A stretch of 64,000 nt of DNA from Curtobacterium ammoniigenes NBRC 101786. Its GTDB lineage: Bacteria; Actinomycetota; Actinomycetes; Actinomycetales; Microbacteriaceae. Both the position numbers and the translations under genes were made by a program. Below, piece after piece: positions 47,101 through 54,515 of the stretch (position 1 is the stretch's first letter; each line of letters opens with the position of its first letter). The notes under the pieces are model-generated. The model was not told the origin of the DNA. It was given only the letters and a program-made list of their open reading frames with translations, and did not search any database. Location: contig NZ_BCSV01000003.1 of NCBI RefSeq assembly GCF_001571045.1, forward strand, positions 1 to 64,000, written 5' to 3'.

Positions 47101-47585
47101 TGAATGTCCGCAACGCCCCGGGCGCGTTTCGGGACGATGTATGCGCGGAGGACGGTGAACCGCCGCTCGTCGTCGTTGCGGAACGTGACGGCGACCGCGC
47201 CCCACGTCGTCTGGTCATCGCCCCGGAGATTCACATCGCGGAGGACGCCCGTCTCCGGATCGCGTCGTGTGTCGACCTTGCCGCGCAGGTAGGTGAGCAG
47301 ATTGCGCTGTTCGGCGCTCCGTGCGCGCCCGGTGGTGGCGTCGTTCGACGCGCCGTTGAACGGCACATCCGACGGCATCATCGCGGCGAGGTACGCGTCC
47401 ATCAGCGTCGACTTGCCGGTCCCGGATGCGCCTGAGATCAGGGTGGAGGCCGCGGACAGGTCGATCTGCCGGTGACCGTTGAACCCGCCCCAGTTCACGA
47501 CCTGGAGGCTCTCCGCGCGCCACTGCGCGACCGGTTCGAACAGTGCGGGCGTGGCGTCCGCGGACGGGAGGAGCGTGTCGGTCAT
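44184..47585 (-). CDS. jetC: Wadjet JetC / MksB-like SMC ATPase
   Basis: An 1133-residue SMC-type ATPase of the MukB-like group, the motor that extrudes DNA loops in Wadjet (JetABCD, also called MksBEFG or EptABCD). Walker A is GASGTGKST at 52-60; the ABC signature is KSGGE at 1027-1031 and Walker B VFLDEA has Asp1064-Glu1065. Long charged helical stretches near 260-480 and 640-860 are the coiled-coil arms, with a hinge-like globular part near 480-620. Its ATG overlaps the jetB stop (ATGA). Family length is normal and the key residues are intact, so the motor looks functional. Confidence 0.92.
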   Translation of the reverse strand: MTDTLLPSADATPALFEPVAQWRAESLQVVNWGGFNGHRQIDLSAASTLISGASGTGKSTLMDAYLAAMMPSDVPFNGASNDATTGRARSAEQRNLLTYLRGKVDTRRDPETGVLRDVNLRGDDQTTWGAVAVTFRNDDERRFTVLRAYIVPKRARGVADIQMTMATVDDAFDLRRLEAMVPSRFHHLELTGRVPGLVVRDTYQELAYTLQARLGIGDAGGGNRAMRLLARIQAGQHMPTVDSLYKAMVLETPPTFDAADRALGHFAALDDAYEAMDTEERKVRILAPIRDLHAQIDAGRQDARTLDGLGLDVDARSGAADRAPSVVDVWAATRKRAMLDDEVAANARGRTAARAEVEAASAEHTAAELELREAEARLRDSGGSALAQLEDRLARAEEERLAVQRARRLFDERTLILDEPIDSAESFAAAGVASAAFLVEHDVRRADLDARRDAVSREEYPLLEQQRALRRERASLEQRQGAMPLPMHEARVAMARAAGLDPEDVPFAAELLDVLPGEEPWRHAIESVLSSVARTLLVDEQELDRFSRAIDDLHLPVRITFEGVPTAPHEAVDGDPAWVSGKLALRESPFSAWLWNRITSDRIDARCVDDAGMLGDGGRRVTRSGQLRDGRRGQHGDRRQPNVIGFTNDDRIAEVDRALTSLAADLADLEARRTAVATELTQLQALRSAHQHRLDTSWSTIDITAVEADIARLDAERAGMLRADNGLRSLRESVAVLRQRVDAASDRRATARIALRELEELHGALVDAQDATAQTLERAGDVELTPEQHATLDEALGAVGVPAVAADFDAAAVRMRRHLQERLATVLASATAATTALETTFARYQDAWPNPNLGTGEASYPDYLRILEQIEATGLHMRRSEWRRRLSQWSGEDLVPLAGAFDRAVIEIEERLEPVNEILQELPFGANRDRLRIAIRRLAREDVTRFRRELRDLSAGGAERLDDAALESRFRRLRRFMATIRPDPDAPRGRTTERDAVLDVRRHVEITAVRYDADGNDLGVYASLGDKSGGETQELVAFIVGAALRYQLGDETRPKPRFAPVFLDEAFIKADSEFAGRAVAAWLRLGFQLVVSAPLDKVTALEPTMERLLSMRKHPESGYSSVTEIVRRSSSTA

Positions 47586-48289
47586 GCGTCAGCCTCCTGC
47601 GCGTCGGCCAGCCAGCGGTCGAGTTCGGCGAGACGCTCCAGCGGGAGCAGCACTTCGAGCACCGACGCGACGCGGAACCGGTCGGGATCGGATGTCCGAA
47701 GCAGAATCCGCGCCGCGATCAGCCGGTCGAGGGCTTTCGTCACGCGGGCGTCGTCCCGCGTGCGGTCGTTGGAACCCGCGGGACGGAACCCCGCAGCGTA
47801 ATCGACGATCTCACTGCGGTCGACGACGAGCTGGTCGGCTCCGGGCCGGACGTCGCTCCGAAGGCGCATGCGGAGGTACACGAGGACGATCGTCTCCTCC
47901 CGCGTGTAGGCGGTGTCGTAGAGGAGCGTCGGGAACGGTCGGCGAGTGCTCTCGGAATGCGCCTGCCGTTTGAAGGCGACCTCGCGGTCGTGGTCGACGT
48001 GGAGTTCCAGGAACAGGTCGTTGCAGCGGGATCGGAGGAGCGCCTCCGCATCGACGAGTGCGCGCCACTCGGCCGGGTGCGAGCGGGCGCTGACGTAGCG
48101 GTTCTTCAGGATCGCGACGAACGCGCGACGCTCCGGCTCCGCGAGCTGTCCGCTGTCGCCCTCGAACAGGGCGAAGGACGAGTCACCGAAATCGAGGTTC
48201 GGGTCGGGCAGCGCTTCCGCGGCGCCGAATTCCGGGTCGTCGGTGCGCAGCGGATCCGGCCGCGCGCCGTCGAGTGTCTCGAAGCTCAT
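47582..48289 (-). CDS. jetB: Wadjet JetB / MksE-like subunit (DUF4194)
   Basis: A 235-residue protein of the DUF4194 family, the KITE-type winged-helix subunit that bridges the JetA kleisin dimer. A typical segment is FPTLLYDTAYTREETIVLVYLRMRL near 110-135, followed by VTKALDRLIAARILLRTSDPDRFRV, which looks like the second winged helix. The first 45 residues are acidic and probably disordered. Overlaps jetA upstream and jetC downstream by ATGA, so the three subunits are made together. Confidence 0.9.
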   Translation of the reverse strand: MSFETLDGARPDPLRTDDPEFGAAEALPDPNLDFGDSSFALFEGDSGQLAEPERRAFVAILKNRYVSARSHPAEWRALVDAEALLRSRCNDLFLELHVDHDREVAFKRQAHSESTRRPFPTLLYDTAYTREETIVLVYLRMRLRSDVRPGADQLVVDRSEIVDYAAGFRPAGSNDRTRDDARVTKALDRLIAARILLRTSDPDRFRVASVLEVLLPLERLAELDRWLADAQEADA

Positions 48290-49767
48290 CGGGTTCCCTT
48301 CTGCAGATTGGCGGAGGGCATGTCGAACGTGACCACGGTGCCGTCGGGGCGGACGGTCAGGTGGGGGGCGAGCTCATCGCCGCGCTCGAAGTCGTCGAGG
48401 CCGGTGAGCAGGTGCGCGAGGCCGAAGAGTTCCACGGGCCTCCGTTCCGGATCGGGAAGGTCATTGAACGCGGTGGCGCTGGACGGGGCCGAGCCCTCGA
48501 GGGCCGCGCGCAGGACGTCGAGCAGCGGGCCGCCGAACTGGCGGAGGCTGTCGACGTCGACCGGTTCGAGATACATGTCGTCGTCGTCGAGGTCGTCGAT
48601 CGGCGGCGGAACGGCGTCGGCGTCCGTGTCGTAGAGGCGCTCGCGGAGGTGCGGGGTGGCGGTCGCCGCCGGGAGGAGCGTCAGTGGTATCCGACGTCGG
48701 CTGCTGCCAGCCGCGTTCCAGTCCGCAAGTCGCCGGTTGATGCTCCGGAGGACCGCGTCGAGTTCGCGGTCGGCGATGACGTCGTGCGCGACGATCTGGT
48801 CACGGAGGGTGGCTGTGAGGCGTCGACGTTGCACGAGCACGTCCTCGACGCCCTGCCGAAGGATCGCGACGGTATTCCGGAACGCCCGGCGCTCGGCCGC
48901 GGACAACGCTGCAGCGAACGGGTGCTCGAGGATCGTGGTGATGTCGTCGCGGAGCTGCGCCAGGAGTGCGTCGTCGCGGAGGAGTTCGAACGCGCCCTCG
49001 AATGCGCGGCCCTCGGGCGTCGATTCCATCAGTCGGTCAGTGCGGAGGAGGTAGTCGTCCAGGACCTCGGCAATCGGCCGCGCGTCCGTTCGGAACGCTT
49101 CGACGATGGTCCGGTGCATCGCCTCGAGTGCCTCCTCGACGCGTTTGAAGTCGCCGGGGAGCTGCCGGATGAGGTCGACGAGATTCGCATACCCGTCACG
49201 CATGCGCTGGTCGTCGGCGGCTACGAGCTCAGCACCGGCAGCAACACGCTGTCGCTCCGCCGTCAGCTCGGCGATCTGCGCATCGAGGTGGCGGAGGCGC
49301 GCCTCCCGATCCGGGGTCGCCTGCTGCGCCCAGCGGTGCACCGCGTCGACGATCATCGTCAGCCGGGACTCGCTGATGAGCGCTCGGTCTGCGGCGAGGG
49401 CGTCGATGAGGGACATCGCCTCGAGCGCATGCGAGGTGAGCGAGTACTGCTCGTCGCCGTCTGGCGAGTTCGAGCGGACGAGCCACTGGGCGGCGACCCA
49501 CTCGCGGCAGAGGGCACGGCCGATCGGTCCCTCGTTCTCGCCGACCTCTGCCGCAGCCGGAACCCGGGCGCCGGCGCGCGCGAGCCGTGCGATGTGCTCG
49601 TCGACCTGCAGATGCATGCGCTCCGCGGGAACGTACTGGACGTCGCGCTCGAAGACGGCGCGGAACACGGCGATCACGGCGGCTGCCGTCGGGCGCGTCA
49701 TGAGCCGAAGGGTCGGCCGCTCGAGGACAGCCCGGACGCGGCCGAACTGCAGGTCGACGTCGGTCAT
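48286..49767 (-). CDS. jetA: Wadjet JetA / MksF-like kleisin (DUF3375)
   Basis: A 493-residue DUF3375 protein, the kleisin-type subunit that links the two JetC heads. It is mostly helical, with charged helices near 150-360 and an acidic linker (DDLDDDDMYLEPV) near 405. The ATG at 49767 (MTDVDLQFGRV) is chosen because the open frame further upstream runs through the tRNA-Val gene and has no family similarity. First gene of jetABC, starting 116 bases downstream of the 3' end of tRNA-Val(CAC) on the same strand; the tRNA promoter could read into it. Confidence 0.9.
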   Translation of the reverse strand: MTDVDLQFGRVRAVLERPTLRLMTRPTAAAVIAVFRAVFERDVQYVPAERMHLQVDEHIARLARAGARVPAAAEVGENEGPIGRALCREWVAAQWLVRSNSPDGDEQYSLTSHALEAMSLIDALAADRALISESRLTMIVDAVHRWAQQATPDREARLRHLDAQIAELTAERQRVAAGAELVAADDQRMRDGYANLVDLIRQLPGDFKRVEEALEAMHRTIVEAFRTDARPIAEVLDDYLLRTDRLMESTPEGRAFEGAFELLRDDALLAQLRDDITTILEHPFAAALSAAERRAFRNTVAILRQGVEDVLVQRRRLTATLRDQIVAHDVIADRELDAVLRSINRRLADWNAAGSSRRRIPLTLLPAATATPHLRERLYDTDADAVPPPIDDLDDDDMYLEPVDVDSLRQFGGPLLDVLRAALEGSAPSSATAFNDLPDPERRPVELFGLAHLLTGLDDFERGDELAPHLTVRPDGTVVTFDMPSANLQKGTR

Positions 49768-49883
49768 CGACCTGCGATCCGAGACATCGGGCCGCTCGCT
49801 GCGCTGTGCGCGGCACCTGTGGGGCACCAGACCGTGCCGGTGCGGATACCGTCGGCGGAACTGGCGGCGGGGGAGAACATGGG

Positions 49884-49956
49884 TGGGCGATACCAGACTC
49901 GAACTGATGACCTCTTCGGTGTGAACGAAGCGCGCTACCAACTGCGCCAATCGCCC
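49884..49956 (-). tRNA. tRNA-Val (anticodon CAC)
   Basis: Read on the minus strand, the 73-base cloverleaf has a 7-bp acceptor stem (GGGCGAT/ATCGCCC), anticodon arm CTTCG-TTCACAC-CGAAG and T-loop TTCGAGT. CCA is not fully encoded (the next bases are CCC). It points towards jetA. Confidence 0.93.
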
Positions 49957-50076
49957 CAGCGCGGCGAACCGCGCCCGTTGATACTAGCGGAGGTTCGGCG
50001 CCGTTCCTATTCGCGGGCGGCGGCCGGGTGCGCCGCGTCCCACTGATCCGGACACGCCCGGTCCGGTCGTCTTGTT

Positions 50077-50106
50077 TTGGCATTCCGTGGGCGGGTCGGA
50101 TACAGT
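50077..50106 (+). promoter_or_regulatory. Promoter of the tRNA-Gly-Cys-Val cluster
   Basis: TTGGCA (50077-50082), an 18-base spacer and TACAGT (50101-50106), ending 29 bases before the first tRNA. Confidence 0.5.
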
Positions 50107-50135
50107 AACGGAGTCGTCGCGAGAGCGGCGCACAT

Positions 50136-50208
50136 GCGGATGTAGCGCAGTTGGTAGCGCATCACCTTGCCAAGGTGAGGGTCGCGAGTTCGAGTCTCGT
50201 CATCCGCT
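50136..50208 (+). tRNA. tRNA-Gly (anticodon GCC)
   Basis: A 73-base cloverleaf with acceptor stem GCGGATG/CATCCGC, anticodon loop TTGCCAA and T-loop TTCGAGT; discriminator T. First of three tRNA genes on the plus strand. CCA not encoded. Confidence 0.95.
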
Positions 50209-50272
50209 CGAGTGAAAGCTCACCAAAGAGGTTACCCACCGGTAGGTGTCACGGCGACGTGGGCCTCACCAC

Positions 50273-50343
50273 GGTGGGGTGGCCGAGAGGCGAGGCAGCG
50301 GCCTGCAAAGCCGTATACGCGGGTTCGAATCCCGTCCCCACCT
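50273..50343 (+). tRNA. tRNA-Cys (anticodon GCA)
   Basis: A 71-base cloverleaf with acceptor stem GGTGGGG/CCCCACC, anticodon loop CTGCAAA and T-arm GCGGG-TTCGAAT-CCCGT; discriminator T. Second gene of the cluster. Confidence 0.95.
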
Positions 50344-50369
50344 CAAGCTCGCGGTTTCGCGAGTGCTTT

Positions 50370-50441
50370 GGGCGATTGGCGCAGCGGTAGCGCGCTTCCC
50401 TGACACGGAAGAGGTCACTGGTTCGATCCCAGTATCGCCCA
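50370..50441 (+). tRNA. tRNA-Val (anticodon GAC)
   Basis: A 72-base cloverleaf with acceptor stem GGGCGAT/ATCGCCC, anticodon loop CTGACAC and T-loop TTCGATC. CCA is encoded at 50442-50444. The last tRNA of the cluster, three bases before the terminator stem. Confidence 0.95.
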
Positions 50442-50446
50442 CCACA

Positions 50447-50470
50447 CTAGCCCCGGATTTCCGGGGCTAG
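50447..50470 (+). terminator. Terminator of the tRNA cluster
   Basis: A perfect 10-bp stem CTAGCCCCGG/CCGGGGCTAG with an ATTT loop directly after tRNA-Val. It also lies downstream of the minus-strand gene ending at 50527. Confidence 0.8.
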
Positions 50471-50526
50471 ACTGCGTTCGAAGCGCTGTTTCTGCTTGTA
50501 GCCGCTCGGGCCGCGCCGCTACGGCG

Positions 50527-50778
50527 TCATCGACGAGTGAGCGCGGAGCGATGGTGGCGACCGCGGATCAGCCAGCCCCCGAGCGCCGCCCATGCGCCGA
50601 CCTCGAGCGTGATGCCGGCGCCGATCACCCACGGCATGAGCGGCGGCAGAAACGAATCGACGAACCACGGCACGAATCCACTGAGGTCGACGGCGTCGAA
50701 GAGCATGCTCTTTTCTAAGCCGCGGAGGTTCGAGAACGCTGCATTCTTGACCCACGAACGGGGGACAAAGCGGCTCAT
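50527..50778 (-). CDS. Small membrane protein coupled to the MFS exporter
   Basis: An 83-residue protein whose ATG overlaps the MFS stop codon (ATGA), which makes it likely to be real. One clear hydrophobic segment near residues 48-72 (LMPWVIGAGITLEVGAW) is followed by a short basic tail (RGRHHRSALTRR), giving a single-pass protein with a cytoplasmic C-terminus. No family recognised. A second ATG 24 codons in would give a 59-residue form. It may be an accessory subunit of the exporter. Confidence 0.6.
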   Translation of the reverse strand: MSRFVPRSWVKNAAFSNLRGLEKSMLFDAVDLSGFVPWFVDSFLPPLMPWVIGAGITLEVGAWAALGGWLIRGRHHRSALTRR

Positions 50779-52064
50779 TCGCGGGGGAGATTCCGCATCG
50801 TCCGAATCGGCGAGAAGAACAGCACCGCGAACGTCCCGACCGCCGCGACGACGAGGCCGCCCCACATCGTCGGCAGCAGCCCGATGCTCCCACCGAGCAG
50901 ACCGGCGATCGTCGAGGCGATCGGACTGACGCCGTATATGACGAACCGGATCGATGCGTTCATGCGCCCGAGTAGCTCGGGCGGGCAAAGCCGCTGTCGA
51001 AAGCTCAACTGCGCGATGTTGTAGTTGACGGCGCCGAAGGACCAGCCGAAGTACCCGACGACAAGCAGCGGTACGGCAAGCTTCGGTATTGCGGCCGCGA
51101 GGAGGAATATGACCGCACTGCACGACACGAGCACCTCGCCCCACACGATGATCGGCCCTTCACCGAACCAGCGGGTCAGCCACGGTGCCGCGAGCGCGCC
51201 GAGGATGCCTCCACCGGCCCCGATTCCCTGCACGAGACCGTAGACCGCGGGGGAGAAGCCGAGATGCCGCAGGATGAACAGCGACACGAGCGTCGTCACC
51301 GTCCCGAGCCCCAGGTTGACGACGCCGGAATTGATCGTGATCCGTCGAAGCAGGTCATCGCCGAACACGAACCGCAGTCCCTCGCCCACCTCTGCGATGA
51401 GCGAACGTCGCTCCGCACGCACAACGGGCGGACGCTCGCCGCGGATCGTCGCGACGGCGATGAGCGACGCCAGGTAGCCGAGCGCTGTCGCCACGAGGAG
51501 GAACGGCGCGCGAACGACGGTGAGGAGCAGGCCGGACAGGGCCGGGCCTCCCACCCGCGCCACCTGCGCGCTCGCCTGCAGGTGGCCGTTCGCCGGAGCG
51601 ACATGCTGCGGTTCGACCAGTTCCGGCACGATGCTCTGATACGACACGTCGAAGAACACGGACCCGCACCCCACGACGAGCGCGACGACGTACAGCTGCC
51701 AGATGTGCAGCGCTCCGACCGTCCACGCCAGCGGAATCGTCAGCAGCGCGGCGGCGCGGACCGCGTCAGCCGCCATCATCACGTGACGCTTCCGCAACCG
51801 GTCCACCCACACGCCGACCGGCAGGCCGATCACCAGGAAGGCGAGCAACTGCGCCGCCGTGAGGAGACCCACCTGCTGTGCGCTCGCGTGGAGCAGCACC
51901 ACCGCGATCACCGGAATCGCCAGCGTCCCGAGATTCTGCCCGGCCACGCTGAGGCTCTCGCCGATCCAGAGGCGTCGGAAATCGGCGACACGCCAGACGG
52001 AGGTTCGCACCGCCTCCGACCCGTCCGTCACCGGAGCCGCAGGATTCGTCCCCCCAGCAGACAT
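50775..52064 (-). CDS. MFS transporter (MFS_3, exporter type)
   Basis: A 429-residue major facilitator of the enterobactin-exporter-like MFS_3 group. About twelve hydrophobic segments; the loop 2-3 motif is GVWVDRLRKRHVMM. A conserved N-terminal WRVADFRRLWIGESLSVAG precedes segment 1. Such proteins usually export drugs, siderophores or macrolides. The methyltransferase gene ends nine bases upstream and the small membrane protein overlaps its end, so this is a three-gene operon. Substrate unknown. Confidence 0.88.
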   Translation of the reverse strand: MSAGGTNPAAPVTDGSEAVRTSVWRVADFRRLWIGESLSVAGQNLGTLAIPVIAVVLLHASAQQVGLLTAAQLLAFLVIGLPVGVWVDRLRKRHVMMAADAVRAAALLTIPLAWTVGALHIWQLYVVALVVGCGSVFFDVSYQSIVPELVEPQHVAPANGHLQASAQVARVGGPALSGLLLTVVRAPFLLVATALGYLASLIAVATIRGERPPVVRAERRSLIAEVGEGLRFVFGDDLLRRITINSGVVNLGLGTVTTLVSLFILRHLGFSPAVYGLVQGIGAGGGILGALAAPWLTRWFGEGPIIVWGEVLVSCSAVIFLLAAAIPKLAVPLLVVGYFGWSFGAVNYNIAQLSFRQRLCPPELLGRMNASIRFVIYGVSPIASTIAGLLGGSIGLLPTMWGGLVVAAVGTFAVLFFSPIRTMRNLPRE

Positions 52065-52073
52065 CGCGCGAAC

Positions 52074-52868
52074 CTACGGAACCCGACAGAGCAGCTCGCC
52101 GTGCAACACCGAGAACCACCCGTCCGGGTGGCTCGCCCAACTGCGCCACGCCTCCGACATGGACTGCAGTTCCTCGGGAGTCGACAGTCCGGTCTCCACG
52201 AGCTGCCGCGCGATCGCCGAGTCCACGATCCGATCCGCCCAGAGTCCGCCCCACCACGCACGCTCCTCCGGCGACGCGTACGACCACGTACTGGAGGCGG
52301 CGCGCACGTCCGTCAGGCCCGCCGCGTGCGCCCACGCGAGCAACCGCCGGCCCGCATCAGGCTCCCCGCCATTCGCTCGCGCCGCCCCCCGATACCGGTC
52401 GAGCCAACGATCCAGCATCGGGCTCGCGGGCCACCACGTGAAGCCGCTGTAGTCGGCGTCCCGCACCGCGACAATGCCACCCGGCTTCGTCACGCGCGCC
52501 AACTCGCGAAGCGCCTGGACCGGATCCGACACATGCTGCAGCACCTGGTGCGCGTGCGCCACGTCGAATGTGTCATCGTCGAACGGCAGCGCATGCGCAT
52601 CAGCGACGGTGAAGGAGATGTTCGAGATGCCGCGCTCCGCCGCGGTCGCTCGCGCCAGGTCGAGTTCCTGCTCGCCGATCTCAGTCGCAGAGACAGCAGC
52701 GACCCGCGTCGCCAAATCAACGGTGATCGTGCCGGGACCGGCCCCGAGGTCGAGCAGCCGATCCGTCGACCGAAGGTGCGGGAGCAGATATCCGGCCGAG
52801 TTCTCGGCAGTTCGCACCCGATGCGACCGCAGGACCGACTCATGATGACCGTGGGTGTACGCAGGCAT
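52074..52868 (-). CDS. Class I SAM-dependent methyltransferase
   Basis: A 264-residue methyltransferase of the UbiE/methyltransferase-11 type. Motif I is LLDLGAGPGTITVDLA near 46-61, motif II includes ADAHALPFDDDTFDVAHAHQVL, and the post-motif region GGIVAVRDADYSGF. The family usually methylates small molecules. ATG 52868 (MPAYTHGHHES) is preferred to the ATG 16 codons upstream because it fits the family start. It is co-directional with the MFS exporter gene, and together they may modify and export one compound; this is inference. Confidence 0.87.
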   Translation of the reverse strand: MPAYTHGHHESVLRSHRVRTAENSAGYLLPHLRSTDRLLDLGAGPGTITVDLATRVAAVSATEIGEQELDLARATAAERGISNISFTVADAHALPFDDDTFDVAHAHQVLQHVSDPVQALRELARVTKPGGIVAVRDADYSGFTWWPASPMLDRWLDRYRGAARANGGEPDAGRRLLAWAHAAGLTDVRAASSTWSYASPEERAWWGGLWADRIVDSAIARQLVETGLSTPEELQSMSEAWRSWASHPDGWFSVLHGELLCRVP

Positions 52869-52971
52869 GCGTCCATCCTGGCGGGTCGTCGAGCCGTTGA
52901 GGGGCTGCGTCCGCACACAACCCGAACATTCGCATGACGATCGGCGAACACCACCGGGTCACGATGACCCC

Positions 52972-53739
52972 ATGAACATTGCATCGCTCACCGCCACGAT
53001 CTCCGCAGCGCTCGCCGCTGTCGGCACGATCGCCGCCTCGGCCACCGGCGCGACGGCAGCCACCCTCGACTCAGCAACCACGAGCCCCAGCGCCAGCCCG
53101 TCGACGAGCGCCTCAGCACCCGCCCACCTGGGCAAGACCGCGAGCCTCGCCGACATCCAAGCAGCCGGAGCGGCCGCGACGGCGAAGCGCATCACCTCGC
53201 TCAACACCGCGATCGGCAAGGTCAACGGTGACAAGACGCTCACCGCTGGCGACCGCACCACCATCCTCACCACCCTGAACGCGGACGTCGCCGGCATGCA
53301 GAAGCTCGCCGCCACGATCGCCGCCGACACCACCGCACAACAGGCCCGCACCGACTACAAGAGCATCTTCAGCGAGTACCGCGTCTACGTCGTCGGGCTC
53401 GCGCAGACCCGCATCGTCCGGATCGACGACCGCGTTCTCGGCGCCACCCTGCAGCACCTCCAGACCGCTGAGCAGAAGCTCTCCGCCCGCCTGACCGCCC
53501 ACCCGACAAAGGACACCGACGGCGCGAAGAGCGCGCTCAGCGACATGCAGACGCAGATCGCGACCGTGCAGTCCGACGCGCAAGGACTCGGCGCAGCGGC
53601 GCTCGCCGTGTCGCCGTCGCAGTGGACCTCCAACCACTCCGCACTCTCCGGCACGGAGGCGAAGGCGAAGAGCATGGTCGCCGCAGCGAAAGCGGCCGCG
53701 AAGGACGCATCCACGATCCGCGCAGCGCTCAAGGGCTGA
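52972..53739 (+). CDS. Secreted alanine-rich helical protein
   Basis: A 255-residue protein with a signal peptide (hydrophobic residues 3-25, cleavage near ATA-ATL), then an Ala/Ser/Thr/Pro-rich segment and a helical domain from about 60 to 255 made of Ala, Lys, Gln and Asp. It has no cysteine. Internal stretches (SLNTAIGKVNGDKTLTAGDR, TILTTLNADVAGMQKLAATI) look like long amphipathic helices. I do not know its function. Secreted proteins of this kind are common in Microbacteriaceae. Divergent from the methyltransferase across about 103 bases. Confidence 0.75.
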   Translation: MNIASLTATISAALAAVGTIAASATGATAATLDSATTSPSASPSTSASAPAHLGKTASLADIQAAGAAATAKRITSLNTAIGKVNGDKTLTAGDRTTILTTLNADVAGMQKLAATIAADTTAQQARTDYKSIFSEYRVYVVGLAQTRIVRIDDRVLGATLQHLQTAEQKLSARLTAHPTKDTDGAKSALSDMQTQIATVQSDAQGLGAAALAVSPSQWTSNHSALSGTEAKAKSMVAAAKAAAKDASTIRAALKG

Positions 53740-53784
53740 CGTCTGGTCGTCGGCAGCGCGGGCGGGCGGTGTTGAGCCGCCAGC

Positions 53785-53879
53785 CCGCCCTGCCGACGTG
53801 CGCAGCAGTTCTGCGCTGCTCGCCCTGGTCGGGCCGCCCTGCCGACGTGCGCAGCAGCTCCTCGCTGCTCGCCCTGGTC
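53785..53879. repeat. Two direct copies of a 46-bp unit, 49 bases apart
   Basis: Copies at 53785-53830 and 53834-53879 share CCGCCCTGCCGACGTGCGCA, then a variable centre, then GCTGCTCGCCCTGGTC. In the second, AGCAGC and GCTGCT can form a 6-bp hairpin with loop TCCTC. It lies upstream of the DUF3253 gene. Confidence 0.85.
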
Positions 53880-53908
53880 CGGATCGGTCGCTGTCAGCCG
53901 TGCCGACG

Positions 53909-54328
53909 ATGATCGTTCCCATGGGACGATCGATCCGCTCCGCAGCAGACGCCGAATCACTCGCGGAGGCGCAGCGTGAGCGGACGTGCGCATCCTGCGG
54001 GCGTCGGATGCCCGACTCGGCGTCCGCGGAGAGCCGATGGTGTTCCGCGGCGTGCCGGCGTCATCGCGTGACCGAAGCGGACCGCGCACTGGAGCGCGCG
54101 ATAGCGGCGATGCTCGATGCTCGCGCGTCGAGTGCGACGATCTGCCCGTCAGATGTTGCGCGAGCGCACGCCCCCGAGGAGTGGCGACCGCTCATGGAAC
54201 CCGTTCGACGAGCTGCGCGTCGCATGGTGGCGCGCGGTGAGCTCGAGATCACGCAGCACGGCAGTGTTGTCGATCCGTCAACGGCAAAGGGGCCGATCCG
54301 TCTCCGACGGCCTCGCGGAGGCGGGTGA
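53909..54328 (+). CDS. DUF2256-DUF3253 domain protein
   Basis: A 139-residue protein with two parts. Residues 22-50 form a zinc-finger-like DUF2256 segment with two CxxC-type pairs (CASCGRRM and WCSAACRRHR). Residues 52-130 match DUF3253, a winged-helix-like domain (DRALERAIAAMLDARA to ARRMVARGELEITQHG). The combination suggests nucleic-acid binding, but no function is known. The start is uncertain: ATG 53909 or 53921, with no clear ribosome site at either. The upstream direct repeats lie in its presumed promoter region. Confidence 0.72.
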   Translation: MIVPMGRSIRSAADAESLAEAQRERTCASCGRRMPDSASAESRWCSAACRRHRVTEADRALERAIAAMLDARASSATICPSDVARAHAPEEWRPLMEPVRRAARRMVARGELEITQHGSVVDPSTAKGPIRLRRPRGGG

Positions 54329-54439
54329 TCCAGATCCGAAGCAACAGACCCAGGCGCCTCGTCCCGGTCTGAAGAAACAGGCGGCTATCCGGTTCGAGCG
54401 TGCGAGAATTCCGGCACCGACCGGGACTCCAGTCGCGGC

Positions 54440-54460
54440 GCTCTCGCCGGGGTCGAGAGC
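54440..54460. terminator. Hairpin between DUF3253 gene and the YCII-like gene
   Basis: A perfect 7-bp stem GCTCTCG/CGAGAGC with loop CCGGGGT, 112 bases after the DUF3253 stop. Confidence 0.45.
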
Positions 54461-54474
54461 TGGCGTCAATAGGT

Positions 54475-54504
54475 GTTGGCATGAACAAGCGTTGGCGTGA
54501 ACAA
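54475..54504. repeat. 16-bp-spaced direct repeat before the YCII-like gene
   Basis: GTTGGCATGAACAA (54475-54488) and GTTGGCGTGAACAA (54491-54504) are direct repeats ending just before the AAAGGGGG ribosome site; a weaker third word lies upstream. It may be an operator or promoter element. Confidence 0.6.
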
Positions 54505-54515
54505 AGGGGGCCGTG

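Noticed and set aside
49768-49950. N-terminal extension of JetA through the tRNA-Val gene
   Set aside because: The open frame continues to 49950 only because it crosses the tRNA; the sequence there is not JetA-like, and ATG 49767 fits the family.
49884-50208. Attachment-site duplication of a tRNA 3' end flanking the jet operon
   Set aside because: No second copy of the tRNA-Val(CAC) 3' end was seen near 43800-44200 or elsewhere in the window; the similarity to tRNA-Val(GAC) is ordinary isoacceptor similarity.
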